Source: Ephemerocybe angulata
Lineage: Eukaryota > Basidiomycota > Agaricomycetes > Agaricales > Psathyrellaceae
Assembly (NCBI GenBank): GCA_013368325.1
Contig: JAACJK010000001.1
Span: forward strand, 1,488,001 to 1,552,000
Reading direction: 5' to 3'
Length of the DNA: 64,000 nucleotides
Part shown: positions 41,436 to 56,961 of the stretch, piece after piece
Layout: the number at the start of each line of letters is the position of its first letter
How positions within the stretch are numbered: the stretch's first letter is position 1
Notes under the pieces: model-generated
Databases searched by the model: none
What the model was told of the DNA's origin: nothing
What the model saw: the letters and a program-made list of their open reading frames with translations, nothing else
Made by a program: the position numbers and the translations under genes

Positions 41436-44400
41436 CTACAGTCCGATCCAACTGCTGCGCCCGCCTGGATTATGCAAGCTCGTGTGCCCGATTTTGACCA
41501 GCTCATACCCTAATTCCCTGTTATGGAACATCGTCGATGAGGCTGGCGGCAAAGTGGCTGACCGACTGAGCCCAGAGTCCACGAGGAAAGGGTCTTCTCT
41601 GTCAGCCATCGGGCTCAAAGGCGTTCCTTCAGAAAAGGCGGGCGAGCGCGGTCCGGCCGAAAGGAGGAGCTCATCGTTGCTCGTCGATTTCCCAGGAACC
41701 GACAAGAACGACTCGGCGTGCCACTCATACCACACCTGCTTTTGGTTCGTCAGGCGCCAGATAGACACCTGGAGCTCTGAGCCGCTCGGTAGGTACAAGG
41801 GCTCCTGCAAATTAAATGATGTCATGAACCGGTCGAACACCGCGAGTCAGACCACGAACCTTGAACGGAAAGAACAGTGGGAACCAGCTCAACATGTCCT
41901 TTGATATCTGGTCCTTGCGGTGGGGGTGAATGCTAAGGCCGATGGTACCATATAGTACCTGCGTAGATCATTATTAGACTGGCCCGGTGACACGAGAGAG
42001 CCTTATGCCACAGGACACACACCGCTTCGAAGTATCCGGCGAGGCCACTATCGATTGGTACTTACATCAGATACACGTTGTGGAATAGCCGAAACAAGAC
42101 TCCGACTCACTGAAGCACGCCAGCATGAGGAATGTAGAACCGTAACTTGGCTGAACGGGCGTTATGACTGTTCGTCAAAGGCAAGCCTGCCACATTCAGA
42201 GGGGTGTTAGTAACGTGTTCTGACCTGGGGTGAGCATCGTAAAATAGACCACCAACCTCGCGCATCAAGCACCACATCACTTCGTGGATGCTCAAATTCC
42301 CAGCATTCTTGAATTTGGGGGCCACACCGACCGTCAGCTGACGCCTTCGTACCGCTCAGAATGTTGACATTCTGGAACATGACCACGTAAGGCGTTTCAA
42401 GACTCTTATCGTTTTTGCTAGATCTCGCTTCGTTGTAGAGTTTGGAAGACGAAAGAGGGGCTAAATGAGCGGTATACGAGGATGGGATCGAGATACCATC
42501 AGCTGTGCAAAGACGAAGAGAGAAAAGTGAGCATTAGCAAACAATGGTAAGAAGAGAACCCCACGTTTCAAAAATCGCATAGCCCCATCGAGGCATTCTG
42601 GACTGAGTTCATTGTCCCCAAACGAACCCAGCAATTCACTGATGAGGATGTCAGCCTTTTCGGGTACCTCAATCGCTCGCATATCGCCAAATATCAGCTG
42701 GACCTTGGTCCCCCACTCGTTCGCCTGTCGATATTGTAATCTACAGTGCATGCCAATTTAATTTAATGTGATGATTTGAACCGACAGAAAGGAGACATAC
42801 GTGACATAGGCGTTAGGGTTTTTCTCAATGGCGAAGACGATGGCTTCTCGGCGGGCACGTTCGAGGGCCTTTAAGCACCGGGCTACCAATGGCCCGCGGC
42901 CTGCTCCAGCAATGCACACAACTCTATCCAACACGTCAACTCAACCCTACTTTGCATTGGAAACTTTTTACGTACGTTTTCTCTCCTGCAGGCCTATCAA
43001 TGAATGCCCTGAACATAGCCTAGAGTCCCGGTTCGGTTATCCGAGGCAAGTCGATAGGAAGCCACCCAGCTCACCTCTTCATATTGGGAATACTTGATAG
43101 GATCTTGTTCAAAGGTTTGGTAAGTGGCACTTGGCAGATTGTCCATCAATGGCTTCCCAAAGAAAAAGAAAAAGCGAGTCATAAATCCAACTCGTGGCCA
43201 GAGGGTGCAGAAGATGGAATGTTCTATACCTGTAGCGGGGCTTGGAGATAGTCCTGATAGCCCTGCGCGAAGTTTTCGACCGTTCCAGGTTTCTGCGCCG
43301 CTTGCACCGGTGGGCTGGTCTTCTCCAGATGGCGCACATACTGAGAATAGGCACTTTCGCCGCCTCGACGATGCCTGCCGGTGTTAACGTCCGCCAATAG
43401 GATGGTGGGCCGGTGCTATTGGCGCAGCGCAGCATGCGATATATGGAAAAAAGAAGCAGGGCGCAAAGTCAGTCCCGAACCATAACACCCGCTGCAGAGA
43501 GAAAGGAAAACGTGCAATCATGCTGTCCCGAAGGAATGCTTGAGTAGGTTTGGGAAGGACCGGATAGCCTTTCATATTGGCGATGAACGTGGTAGCGGGT
43601 AGGAAGATGTATCGCACGGATTCCGCTGCCCATTTGCTGAGAACTCCTAAGGTCGAAGGTAGCGCCGGCGAGAGATCAAGAGCTTAAAGAGGTCGGAAGG
43701 TCAGATGGTGTTGTCGCTAAATAAACCGAAAAGAATCTGAATCTCCGTACTCAGTGTCAAACGGGTGTTATAATCGCACATGGAACGGATGAGATCCCAC
43801 ATCTCCCAGGTCGCGTTGAGGGACGTCTCTGAGTTCTGTGGATGTTCCAAGGTCAGGTCCGAGACGACCAGAGCTGGAGTTCCAGGAGACGAAGTAGCCG
43901 CTTTTGTCCCAATTGGTGTTTGGAATGCTGATCGCAGTGGCGAGCCAGGTTGAAAGACTGATGGATTGTATATTGGCAGCCGCACAGACAGTGAGATGTA
44001 GGGTGTCGCTGACAAGCAAGAGTTGATGATTCTCGCATATGAAGCCACATAGTCGCGGTTTCGAGGCGGAGGAAGAATGGCCGTCTGGATATTGAGGTAT
44101 GAAGCATACGCCAGCTCTTGTTGCAAAGCCTTGAAGAGGGAGCGCGTATACAGAATTAATAAGATTAAGGTTGAGCACAGCAGCAAAGGAGAAAGCTACG
44201 CACGATCTCAGCGTCGTGACGGATCCCGTCATCTGGAGAATCAAGCTCAAGCCATTCAGATATCATCACAATGATGCCTTCGGCTTCATCTTATGCCACG
44301 GGTTGAAGCTTAATGTCAGAGGTGTCTCCTTCCGCAGATGATGTAGCAGTGCAAGCTCACCGAGCCTCGATATCGTAACTTCGTCTCTCAAGAATCCAGG

Positions 44401-44658
44401 CCGCGACCTCCATGCCTCTGCTGCCTTGGAGGCCTCTTCCTTTTCACTATCCGTCGCATCCATGGACATTAGGCACATATCAGACCAGCGCTTTTTCCAC
44501 TTCTCTGTCGTGAGAGGGAGGGTGAGCGTCTCGTAGCCTTTAGCTCGAGCTTCTGCAACCAGCTGAAGAACAGGTGTTTCGTATTGTTCACTATGCGCCT
44601 GGATTGCGTCTGCCACGTCTTCAGCAACGAGTGCTGTTGCCAAGGTAGCCCAATCCAT
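41436..44658 (-). CDS. skb1: Protein arginine N-methyltransferase 5 (Skb1)
   Basis: A multi-exon gene. The N-terminal TIM-barrel part includes '[20 protein letters not shown]', '[20 protein letters not shown]', 'GIRHDAEI' and '[19 protein letters not shown]'. The catalytic part has '[14 protein letters not shown]', the S-adenosylmethionine loop [19 protein letters not shown], '[11 protein letters not shown]', and the double-E loop '[20 protein letters not shown]'. The C-terminal beta-barrel contains '[20 protein letters not shown]', '[20 protein letters not shown]' and ends '[14 protein letters not shown]', the classic PRMT5 end. The enzyme makes symmetric dimethyl-arginine on Sm proteins and histones; fungal Skb1 also regulates the cell cycle with the kinase Shk1. 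I chose the start at 44658 (ACAATGG context, '[15 protein letters not shown]') over upstream in-frame sequence, since fungal Skb1 proteins begin about there. Confidence 0.93.
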
Positions 44659-45603
44659 TGTGGTCTGCGTAAAGGTACGTCGGTGGATGGGCTCGATTGG
44701 GTGATGGGCCGGGAGCAATAGGGATTGACCAGGGTCTGGCGCTTGCACTGTCTTCAAGGGTCCTCTCCACGCACTATTCCAGTGATCGCCAGGGTGAATG
44801 GGCAGCGGGAGTACTAATGTCGTCGATTCCGGGTCGTTTGACGCCCTCTTGATGATGGCAGGAGAAATGATCAACTTTGTTGTCCAAGAGGTCCATGCAC
44901 CAAAGAACGCGTCAATAGTGACAAACTAATTAGGAGGCCAACGTCGGTGACGGTCGCGGTCTGATCAATTCATGTTCAATACCATCGTGGTCTGGGGAGA
45001 TGGTAAACGCATATTGATATACATATTTCACCCCATCCATTCTTTCAGGAACTACATCCAAGATAGTTTGAGAAGGGTGCGAGGGTTATCTCAAAAGATT
45101 AACCCCTGACGAACGCTTGGGTTTCCAGAGCGTTTGAACTGGCCCAGAAATTTGAACTGGCCAGTGGCCTGGCCTCAGGGATGTTCAGATAGAGGGTTTC
45201 AAAAGGCTATTCAGGTTGGAAAGGCTGGAAACATCTCAGCTCCATTCGGGTGGCATCATACCACAAGGAATCAATATAGTTGCTTGGATGCGTTCTACGC
45301 TCACGAAGTTTCGAGTTTAGCTTCTTCTTTCGTCTAATCTCCAACTTCCTACTGTTATTGAAACTCGTACCTGTGGGCGAGACAACAGCTCATGCCCCTT
45401 CAATGGTCATTTGTCGAAAACCGTCCCGTCGAACCCGTTTGGGATTGTATACGGTGGCTACCGCTTTCCGTTGAAAGGGTCCTGGTTCCCGATCGAGGTA
45501 CGCTGATCACGATCTTCCCGTCTGATCATGATCAAAACCAATCTGATCATTATATTAGCGCTATGTCGCTGGGGGTGCGTATGTACACCAGCGTACAGAT
45601 CTT
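44659..45603. other. Intergenic region, PRMT5 promoter and ankyrin-gene 3' flank
   Basis: About 0.95 kb. The open frame continues upstream of the chosen PRMT5 start to 44874 and could be leader or extra N-terminus. Further on, the phrase TTTGAACTGGCC occurs twice at about 45132-45162 and GATCA clusters at about 45507-45550. No gene. Confidence 0.4.
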
Positions 45604-46526
45604 TCAAGAGGTATCTTCTGTCCTCGACCGCTTCGTCGGTGCCCCGTCGTCGGCGCCAGGAGGAGGTTGATTCCTCATCCCACTGTCCTCTGTGGACATC
45701 TCGTACCCAGTGACGACACCATTCAGGACAGCTCGCGTTACTGCCTCCTGCAGGTCCTGGTCGGGGTCTATTCCCTCTATATCTGCACGCTCCATGATAC
45801 CACGGACAGATTCCATCAATGCGGCAGTAAGTTGCTCAGAAGCAGCGTTTTGGGAATGCTGGGAAGGTTGGGTGACGGTCTGCGAAGGGTGTGTTGCAGC
45901 AGCGGTCTGGTTCGAGGCCGATTGGAGATAGGCAGCGACGGCTGGGAAATCTTCGCTCAGATGCTCTATCGGCTGAGAAGCATGAACATGAGGCCCAAAT
46001 GCAAGCAAACGAGACGTACCGATATTCCCTCTCTATTCGTGTAAGCTATGGCTGCCCCGTGCTGGACAAGGTACTGCGCCGTATCGATAGACTCGACAGT
46101 GTAAATCGGCGTGTCGCCGTCGTCGTCGGTGACGTTTACATCCCCTCCTGCAGACAGAAATAGGTCGGTGAATCGAGGTCGGGCAGGGTGGCAGAACGCA
46201 CCTTTGGAGATGAGGTATTCGAGAACGTGAAGGTGACCATAGGAGGCTGCGGCATGCCTTTGCAAGCATCAGATGACTGCACGATGTGCGACGAATGCAT
46301 GGCCATACATCGGAGTATACGAGTTCTCATCGGGCCCGTTGGGTGAGAGGCCTTATGGGGCACCAGAGGTTAGATTTGAGTGGGACAGCGAAGCTGCGAC
46401 TTGCCATGCTGCTCGACGAGTTCCTGGGCGGTGTGATTAGAGCTTGAATGGATATTCTGGACCAAAGCTTACCGTAACTCTTGCTAAATCACCATCGCCT
46501 GCTGCGACCCAGATATTCTTGGACAT
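45604..46526 (-). CDS. Ankyrin-repeat protein
   Basis: The start at 46526 reads 'MSKNIWVAAGDGDLARV', then 'RELVEQHG'-like 'ELVEQHGLSPNGPDENSYTP', 'MHAAASYGHLHVLEYLISKG', 'GDVNVTDDDGDTPIYTVESI' and 'AQYLVQHGAAIAYTNREG', that is about three ankyrin repeats. A C-terminal tail follows with Gln/Thr/Ser and a final helix ('MESVRGIMERADIEGIDPD'), ending in a basic patch. It resembles small ankyrin proteins of the YCR051W/Yar1 kind in yeasts; their exact roles are poorly defined. Intron 2 appears to use a GC donor (TG|GCAAGT, about 46405) with a normal AG, since no GT donor keeps the frame. It is divergent from WC-2 with 301 bp between the start codons. Confidence 0.8.
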
Positions 46527-46827
46527 GGTTGGCGCCAAAAAGCGTGTTTGGACGGGCCAAACAATGTCTCGCGTTTTTGCCCCGATCTGGCGCTGGATCT
46601 GTCTGCCGATCCGTGTCGTCCGCTTTCGGAAGGACAGCGTCACAAAGCGGACGGTCGAAACCCCTGAAATTGAATTATATTCCGTGTTTAATATCCTAGC
46701 AGGGCGGCCAGTTTGGCCGCGTTCCGAGTTGGTTGACTTGTTTCCAGAAATTGTCTCACTCTCTACCTCTCTCTCTCCTTCCTCTTCGTCCTCATCGTCG
46801 TCCACAGTGACGAGCTCGCCGTGCACA
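46527..46827. promoter_or_regulatory. Bidirectional promoter of the ankyrin and WC-2 genes
   Basis: 301 bp between two divergent ATGs. The WC-2 side holds a pyrimidine-rich CT block at about 46755-46800 typical of fungal core promoters. The plus-strand frame crossing it (46444 on) is open only by chance, since it would overlap the ankyrin gene. Confidence 0.55.
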
Positions 46828-49385
46828 ATGGCGGCCGCGACATATTTTCACCCCGAGCTCGCTGTCCAGCCGCCCCCGCATCCCCACAACCCGGCTCTCT
46901 CTGCGTCACCGACGCCGTTTCTCGCTGCCTATCCAGCCCCGTCGCCCCTTCCTACACCGCCGCCAACATCACTCTCGCAATCTTTTGCCACCGATCATCC
47001 CACCTCTGCCATGCCGAAAGTGGGCCAAACGCGCTGCTGTGAGTTTCTTATTTCCGTCAGGGCCTGCTTTGATCGCTCGTCGATCGCGTCGCTGAAGCGA
47101 TATCGCCCGTTGCTTCACCGCGACTAGAAAGGGGACTTTGCTCACCTCGCCATTTGCAGATTGGGCCCTACTCTCGGCCGACCTTCAGTTTATCTATCTC
47201 GACCCTGTTCTCGCCGCACACCTCGAAGACCAGGCTCCGTATCTGGTCGGGAAATCGCTCCTGACCCTCGTACATCCCGACGAGAGACAAACAGCCCAGC
47301 ATGACCTTGGAAATGTTCTTAACAGCAAGACTTTGCATGGGACAGTGACTCGGTACCCTCTTTCCTTAAATGTCTCATATAGTAGCACTGACTTCCGAGA
47401 TCATAGCGTTCGTTTTTCTCGCTTGTCCAAGGTCCGGCGAGACTTGGGATACAAAGGTCCTATTGATTCCTGGTCGGAGGCTGACAAGGTCGCCTTGGAC
47501 GATGAGTACATGGCGGTCGAAATCGTGATAAACTGGGTAGCTGATGGCCTCGTGCTATGCTTCATCCACGCGACCGTGGACCTGTCCCCGGGTGACAACG
47601 ACGAGCAGCGGAAGACGGGCTGGACCAATTGGTGCGGGACGCCTTTCGTGCATCAAGACCAGGTCGACCTGCTTTTTAGCCGGCTACTTATGTGCATCCC
47701 GCAAACTGGATCTTGGCATCGAGTCTTTCAGATACTCACCAATGATTCGGACAAGAGGCTTCTTTTGAGCTGGCCTCCGGAGCCAGCTCAGCTCTCGGAA
47801 GGAGGTGCTCAAGATTTCGCCAAACTCGTGGACACCGTCAATATGGGCACGGCTTTAAGCGGAGTCAAAGATGCAAAAACGAGTTGTACACGCCGGTTCA
47901 AGGCTCTACAAGACATACCCATATTGGGGGGTGAAGTCGAAAGCATATTCATACCGCATGGTAAGCGACCTCGTTTCTTTTGCCCCATGCCCTGGCACAT
48001 TCATTGACACCGGTATCCGCAGGTAGTATCATATTTGCCTGTCATAAAGTCACCCCTTCTTCACGCGGACCTGCCAATTCCTCAGCAGGCATGCATCAAC
48101 TAGCTTTCGCCGCTTCAGGCTATAATTCGAACGCTGGTTCCGCATATTACGACCCGAACCCCTACACGCTCCCACCTATCTCGACTCAAGAGCCATACTC
48201 CTACATGCCTCAACATCAAGGACCGATGTACTCTCCTCAGAAATGGTCACCAAGTAGGTCTTGTCCCTCGACATCGTGTGGCATTAACTCATCGATACCA
48301 TCAAAGGCGTACCCTCCTCAATGGCCAACCTACGGTCTAACACCTATGCGCAGTCGTTGAATTCTCAAGATCAGTCTTGGGAGTCGTCGGGCCCTCATAC
48401 CACGGCCGTTCATATTCCGACAGCGAATGGAAATAGAGGTGGTTCTCCACCGTATCCCTACTCGCCGACCACAACAGCGAGTAGCACCTCGCCAACGTCA
48501 GATCTCGTGCCCCCGCCCAGGCGTAGAGTCAGCCCTGCTAATAGGGAAGGGCGTCAGGCCCGGAACCATGGTAGCCGACCAGCGGGAATAACAAAGTGCA
48601 TGGGCTGCGAGACCACCAGTAGCCCTGAGTGGCGAAAAGGGCCAAGTGGAAAGAAGGAGCTTTGCAATGCGTAAGTGACTCTTGTGTCCGCCACGACTTT
48701 TATTGACGGCGTGTATAGGTGTGGCCTACGGTTCGCCCGCCAACGCGCGAAGAAAGAAGGTCACCCTCAGAACCAGAGGCGTCCACGCAAGACTTCTGGG
48801 GTAACCAAGCGAGAACCCTCCACGCCGCACGTTCCGACTTCTCCGATATACGGCGTTCGTAAGCTTTATGCTCCAGACGGCAAGGGTTACAGCCCAGAGA
48901 AATATTACGCCCTGGATCATAAGCCATACGCCATAGACACCAAGCCCTTTGGATCAGACGCTTCTTTCACCACATCAACGAACGGTGGTTATTCGCAAGT
49001 CCAGTCCATGACGCCTTCGCCGTCGCCTCCGGGGACAGGGACGAATATGAACTTCATGCATTACACCGACAGCCGCGCTCCCTACGCCAGTTCTACGAGC
49101 TTCTATCCGACGTCAGGGCATCCCAGCTCGAACATTTCCCACTCCGCCTCACACCCACCCCCTCCCCTCTCGTCTGGACAACAGCCGTCTACCCAGTTGC
49201 CTCCCATTTCCTCGTATGTTGATCGCTTAATGCCTTCTTCCTCCCCTGTCAACCTTTCCCCGTTCTCTGCCACCATGGCGCCGTCATCATATGAGCGTGA
49301 CAGAGAGAGGGACAGAGAGTATCGGGATCTTGCCCCTCTGTCGGCAGAGCCTCGCATGAAGCGGACGCTCATGTCTCAGCAATGA
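46828..49385 (+). CDS. wc-2: White collar 2-type PAS/GATA-factor (WC-2)
   Basis: Six exons (46828-47038, 47160-47352, 47407-47960, 48023-48253, 48307-48670, 48719-49385) give 739 residues. A PAS domain starts near residue 70: 'WALLSADLQFIYLDPVLAA', 'YLVGKSLLTLVHPDER', with 'DKVALDDEYMAVEIVINW' and 'GSIIFACHKVTP' following. A single GATA zinc finger near residue 500 has the C-x2-C-x18-C-x2-C spacing (CMGC, ELCNACGLRFARQRAKKEG) and a basic tail. Both flanks are Ser/Pro-rich. This order is that of WC-2, the DNA-binding partner of the flavin photoreceptor WC-1 in blue-light responses; in Agaricomycetes the pair controls fruiting and light-dependent development. WC-2 itself binds no flavin. The zinc finger is split by the last intron between its third and fourth Cys. 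Confidence 0.93.
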
Positions 49386-49929
49386 TCTTACGACCCCGCA
49401 CTGTCGCTGGTATGACAAGGCAGATCTCCATTATATCGGTATCTTGTTTCCGGGTTTCTTGTCCTTGTCACCACATCTGTTTCGATTTTCTTCTCCACGG
49501 ACTTGACTCCTTTATGATATGACTGCACGTTTCATTCAGCGAGCAGCATCACATTCCCTCCTCCAGGCTCCGGTCGTCTTCGCATATTCCATCATTGTTT
49601 CGTTTCGTTCAGCAGACCGTTTTGTGTAAAGTTCGATTACCTAGTTTATAGCGCCGATGCGCCGATTCGTATGTTATATATGTTAATTAGCTGTATGATA
49701 GAGTCCCTGTATACTGGCTCAGCGAAATGTATTTACTGGGCGATATGGCCCCTAACTTTGTGAATTGTGATGTCATGACAGATTTATTAGCGTGCGATTC
49801 ACGATGCACGGCCGCGTCGGAGGGAGTGGGCTGGCCCAATCTCTGCCTCGTTTGAACTCTGCACATTACAGGATATACCAGAAACCGGGACACCGGCCAA
49901 CCAGTGTTCTATCACATATCAAGGCTATC
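49386..49929. other. Intergenic region between WC-2 and SDS22
   Basis: Pyrimidine-rich WC-2 3' flank with TATATGTTAATTAG at about 49675, then the SDS22 promoter. No gene. Confidence 0.45.
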
Positions 49930-51571
49930 ATGAGTGTCGCAAACGCTGGTAGTGGGACCGTCCCAAAGGACGATACATCGCCTGCGCAGGCTCTGGAACA
50001 ACCGCAAGGGACGGAAGGTGTCGACGCACCGGTGGAGGTAGAGCCACGGTGCGCATCTGCCCCTATGGTCTCATGACGCGAGCTGACCGCTTTTCTACCT
50101 ATAGAAAGCGTACGGCGCGTGTTCTTCTGCCCGCAGACGATGGCGGTCACCAGCTGAACCCGGAGAAAGCGGGCGCTTCGCCTGCTGTGGAGAGAGATGC
50201 AGATGATACGGACGACGAGGGGGACGAGAAAGAGGATGATGCCGATGCCGATGGTGAAGCAGAAGAAGGCGACTTTCTGGCGGATTTCCCTGATGATACA
50301 GACGTGCGTAGTCTCTACTAGCAGTTATGACTCGGAGACTGATTGCATAGTTTGTCCACAGGATCTAGAGCTCATCCATTGTCGGTTGAAGTCGCTCGAC
50401 GAGCTCCGGCTACCTCGTTTTGCGGATCATCTGAAGAGACTTTCGTTGAGGCAGAATGCGATTTCGAGACTCGACCCAGCGACCTTCCATCAACTTACGA
50501 AGTTGGAGGAGGTGGATCTGTACGACAACAAGCTGAAGGATGTGGGAGATGCGTTTGATAAACTGGGTGCCATGACGTGCGTTTCGCATTAATCTCTTAC
50601 AGGTTCAAGCGACTTACTTATTGAACGCAGCTCTTTGGACCTTTCGTTCAACTTGCTCAGGAGTGTGCCGAGCCGTCTGGAATCTATGCCACGATTGTCG
50701 ACGATCTACTTTGTGCAGAACAAGATCTCGAAGATTTCTGGGCTGAGCTCGCTGGTCAACCTGAGGAGTTTGGAACTTGGAGGAAACAAGATCCGTGTAA
50801 GTACCCCTTCAAACCATCAAAGCTTACTGAAAGGCTCATGAAACGACCAGAAAATCGAAAACCTCGAGACCCTTGTGAACTTGGAAGAGCTCTGGTTGGG
50901 GAAGAATAAGATCACGAAACTGGAGGTGGGCGTCTTGCTCCCTTCGCGTACGATTATACATGTGCTAATTCCGGGTATCTACAGGGCTTGGGAACACTGA
51001 AGAAGTTGAAGATTCTTTCGATCCAGTCAAATAGGATAACGGTCTTGGAAGGTCTCGAAGAACTAGAAAGCCTTGACCAGCTGTACCTCAGCCACAACGG
51101 CATCAAGAAGATTGAGGGACTAGATCATAACGTCAGGGTTCTATTTCTCTTGAATCGACCGCATGATCTGACAAAGTTTGCATCAGGTAAAACTTACGAC
51201 CCTAGACATTCAATACAACTTCGTTGAAAAGATCGAAAATGTATCTCACCTCAAAGAACTGGAAGAGTTCTGGGTGCGTACATCCAGCTCTTTCCTTTGT
51301 ACCTTCTCTCAACGACTCCGGACTTTAGATGAGCGGAAACAAGATTCCTGATTTGACGAGCGTTGACAAGGAGTTGCGGAACATCGAGACGCTACGGACA
51401 CTGTATCTCGAAGCCAACCCGTGTCAGACGAACGATAGGGCTAATTACCGAAGGAAGGTAATGCTTACCCTGCCCCAGCTAACGCAGATCGACGCGACGT
51501 GAGTGACTTTTCTGTTCGTCATGCATAGAGGCTAACAAGTACCCTGGTCCTGCAGCTACGTTCGTGCCTGA
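49930..51571 (+). CDS. sds22: SDS22, leucine-rich-repeat regulator of protein phosphatase 1
   Basis: Multi-exon. An acidic disordered N-terminus ('DTDDEGDEKEDDADADGEAE') leads into at least ten tandem 22-residue LRRs of the SDS22 type: 'HLKRLSLRQNAISRLDP', 'KLEEVDLYDNKLKDVG', 'RLSTIYFVQNKISKISGL', 'NLRSLELGGNKIRKIENL', 'NLEELWLGKNKITKLEGL', 'KLKILSIQSNRITVLEGL', 'SLDQLYLSHNGIKKIEGL', 'ELEEFWMSGNKIPDL'. The LRR cap 'LRTLYLEANPCQTNDRANYR', 'RKVMLTLPQLTQIDATYVRA' closes it. SDS22 binds nuclear PP1 catalytic subunit and controls its maturation and mitotic activity. Short introns fall inside repeats. The final exon is only 16 nt of coding sequence (51556-51571). Confidence 0.95.
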
Positions 51572-52599
51572 CCTCTTTGTACAGTATACTTGCTGTCACG
51601 AAGTTGAATATCCACCTATGTCATCCATTAAACCATCTGTCTAATGCCTAAGAAATCTACGGGTCAAGTGGCGAGGCAATGGCTGCTTTGGCGTTGAGCC
51701 AGTTAGCGGAAGCCTCGGGTGGTAGGCGGAATGTGAATGGGAGGTGAAAGCCTGAGGACTCCCTTTGTATAATGCAAATATGCTTCATCCAAGGACAGCG
51801 TTCACCGGTGAGCGGAGAAGATAAACCAAAGTTCAGTCGGGCAATGTGCATAGGAGTCGAGGATTCAATATTTAAATATTCAGTGCTCAGCAACGGTAAC
51901 TCCCCTTGGACAAACGTCGAGTGCATTGGTGCCAGTCTCTTAGCCTTAAAGGACCACACTAGTCAGTATCCTGTCCATTTATAGGCCTAGAGGTGGGGGA
52001 TACGGGGTGCTAGAGGCTGGACAGCTCAAAGACCAAACAAAATATACATGCTTGTCAAGAAGAGCTATTCCGAAGATTTTCAAGGTGCAGTGGGGGCTAT
52101 TTAGGCGCCTAGGCATTTCCAGGGCCTTGATCAATCAAGGTTGGCAGACGCTAACTATCGCTCTGATATCCGAGCCACCATGCTTCTGTCGTGAGGGTCG
52201 AGGCTAAACTAGGCTAAAATGGAGAAGATGCCCCTCGATGTCCAGGCATGGTGAGCAGGTGAGGGTGTTCTGCAAGACCTTGAATTCACATGGATTGTGT
52301 GATGAACAGCTGATCGCGTTCTCCCAGGGCTGTTGTGCGCCACGCGCCTTTTCTGCTCCCAAATGTGATGTTCCCCGCATTGCCTGTACTAAAGGCGGCC
52401 CAGAATGCACATTCATTGCTGCGATCTAATGTGGAAGGGTAACATGATCACCGATCCCCTAGCCTTGGCAGGCCCTCACGAATAATCTGTCTGACGAGGA
52501 CGACTAATAGCACCCTTACGACGCCGACTGTGATATACTTATGGACGGTTTGATATCTCTCTCCAAACCAGGGCATTTCCTTTTCTCTCACTGACCACC
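51572..52599. other. Intergenic region without a supported gene
   Basis: About 1 kb between two plus-strand genes. Short frames (60-100 codons) on both strands lack protein character. The last 40 bp, with a CTCTCTCC/TTTTCTCTCA pyrimidine stretch and ACCACCATG, are the leader of the GMC gene. Confidence 0.45.
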
Positions 52600-55149
<2,550 letters not shown>

Positions 55150-55471
55150 ACACATCTAAAGTAAGCTATACATTCTTGAGGCCCAAGTTGTAATAGCCTA
55201 GTCTCTTCAATCCGACGGCATCTTAGATACCTTCACCTTCTTGTATGCTATGTACTTGAGACGCGTTTCTTGACATACAGAACTTTCATCGACTGCGGTA
55301 CCGCTGTCCTCGGAATTCACTTACTGAGAGCAAGGAAGTGCTCTGACGGGAGACTGGATTTGAGGAACTTGTTGCGATGCGAGAAACGTTAGCCGCGGCT
55401 GATGACGATTTGGCGCCGAAACCGCATCACCATCAACGGGACTTGTCCTTCTTGCTTGACCACCACCACTC
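55150..55471. other. Intergenic region between the GMC gene and the CCDC174 homologue
   Basis: 322 bp of 3' flank and promoter. No gene and no distinct element seen. Confidence 0.4.
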
Positions 55472-56961
55472 ATGTCGCATAAAAGCAAGGCCAAGGAGAA
55501 GGGAATCAGCACTACATCGTTCTTCGACCTCAAGGCAGAGCTCTCAAAACAGGAAGCCGACTTTGCGAAGAGCAAGGCTGCTGGTAAAAGAACAATCGTT
55601 GGAGGCGTGCCGCGACCGGACAAGGTGCGTAGTTAGGATAACACTGTTGCTTCTCCTTCTGACCTACTAACCCAAACGATAGAAACCTACAGTATGGGCT
55701 CGGCAGAATAAGGGCGTTTCGGCAAGGGCTACCCGCGACCTAGAACTTGAAGCTATAGACAAACCGACTCTGGAATCCGCAAGAGCTGTTTTGGAACGCA
55801 AGGCGAAGATCTACGAGAAGCTGCGGAAAGGAAAGAGTGGAGGTCTTAATGATGCACAATACAACTCTCTGTTGGTGGACGTGAGCTCTTTCTACCTCTC
55901 GTTCTGTGCCCGGGATTCTGACCTGGGTGTGTGGCAGTTTGACACTGCAGGCCCTTCGGGCATGTATGAGGCGGACAGTGATGACGAAGACGAGTCCTTG
56001 ACTGTGCCGAAAGGACCCAACGAGGACGTACGTATCCTTCTTACCTCATGCCCTTTGAGTTCCCTAACGCACTCTAGCAGAATGACCCTGTTATTGAATA
56101 CGAAGACGAATTTGGTCGCGTTCGAACCTCAAGGCTCTCTGAAGTACCGAGACACTTGCTTCCGAAAGAGCACAAAGACCCCGACTCAGACGAGTACGTA
56201 GTCTACCTATCATCCAAACTGTGTTCTAACGAAGTATATCTCGCTTTCAGGGACGATATTATCTGTGCGTGTCCTTCGGTTTCTCGGTGGTCGACCTACT
56301 CACACTGCTTTCAGATAACCCCGAAGGCCATTTCCCAGTGTACGAACCTTCAGAAGAGCGGATACAGGATATCGAGAAGAAATACGCGGAGTCTAACAAC
56401 CCGCTGGTTGACCGCTATGACTCGACCCGCGAAAATCGCGCGAAAGGCGCAGGATTCTACCAATTCTCTGCGGACGAAGAGACTCGAAAAGCGCAGATGG
56501 AAGAGTTGAAAGCAGCGAGGACGGAGACAGAAAAGGCGAGAGAGGATTCGGGGGCAATGGACGTGAAACCAGGAGATATCGAGGGAATGCGCGACGGCGA
56601 GATTACCAAAACTAGCGGGGCAAGCAGGGCAATGGAGAAACGGAAACGAGAGCTGGAAGAAAGGCGGAAGTTGATTGAGGCGAAGAGAAGGAAGGTTACC
56701 CAGCAGCCGAAACGAGAGGATGGAGAATCTGGTCCTTCAGCTGCTCCTCCCCCCTCGGAGCCCACCCAGCCGGCGCCTCCTCCTCCTCCTGAACCCCTGG
56801 ACCCGTTTGCAGTGCTTGAAGCCAGCGTTACGGCGTCGCATACTGGAGAAGACAAATTGAAGGGCAAGGCAAAGGCCAAACCCGCCAATGAGGCGGATGC
56901 TTTCTTATCTCAACTTGAAGAAGAATTCTTAGGAACGATGGGCAAGAAACAACGTAGATGA
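55472..56961 (+). CDS. CCDC174-like coiled-coil protein (DUF4078)
   Basis: The start at 55472 gives 'MSHKSKAKEKGISTTSFFDL' and 'KAELSKQEADFAKSKA', then 'KPTVWARQNKGVSARATRD' and 'ERKAKIYEKLRKGKSGG', all conserved in CCDC174. The middle is acidic ('EADSDDEDESLTVPKGP', 'VIEYEDEFGRVRTSR'). The DUF4078 hallmark 'RENRAKGAGFYQFSADEETR' and 'KAQMEELKAARTETEKAR' follows, with a basic coiled coil and a Pro-rich tail ending 'DAFLSQLEEEFLGTMGKKQR'. CCDC174 is a nuclear protein linked to the exon-junction complex and splicing in animals. Five or six short introns interrupt the first 300 codons. The final exon is long. Confidence 0.9.
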
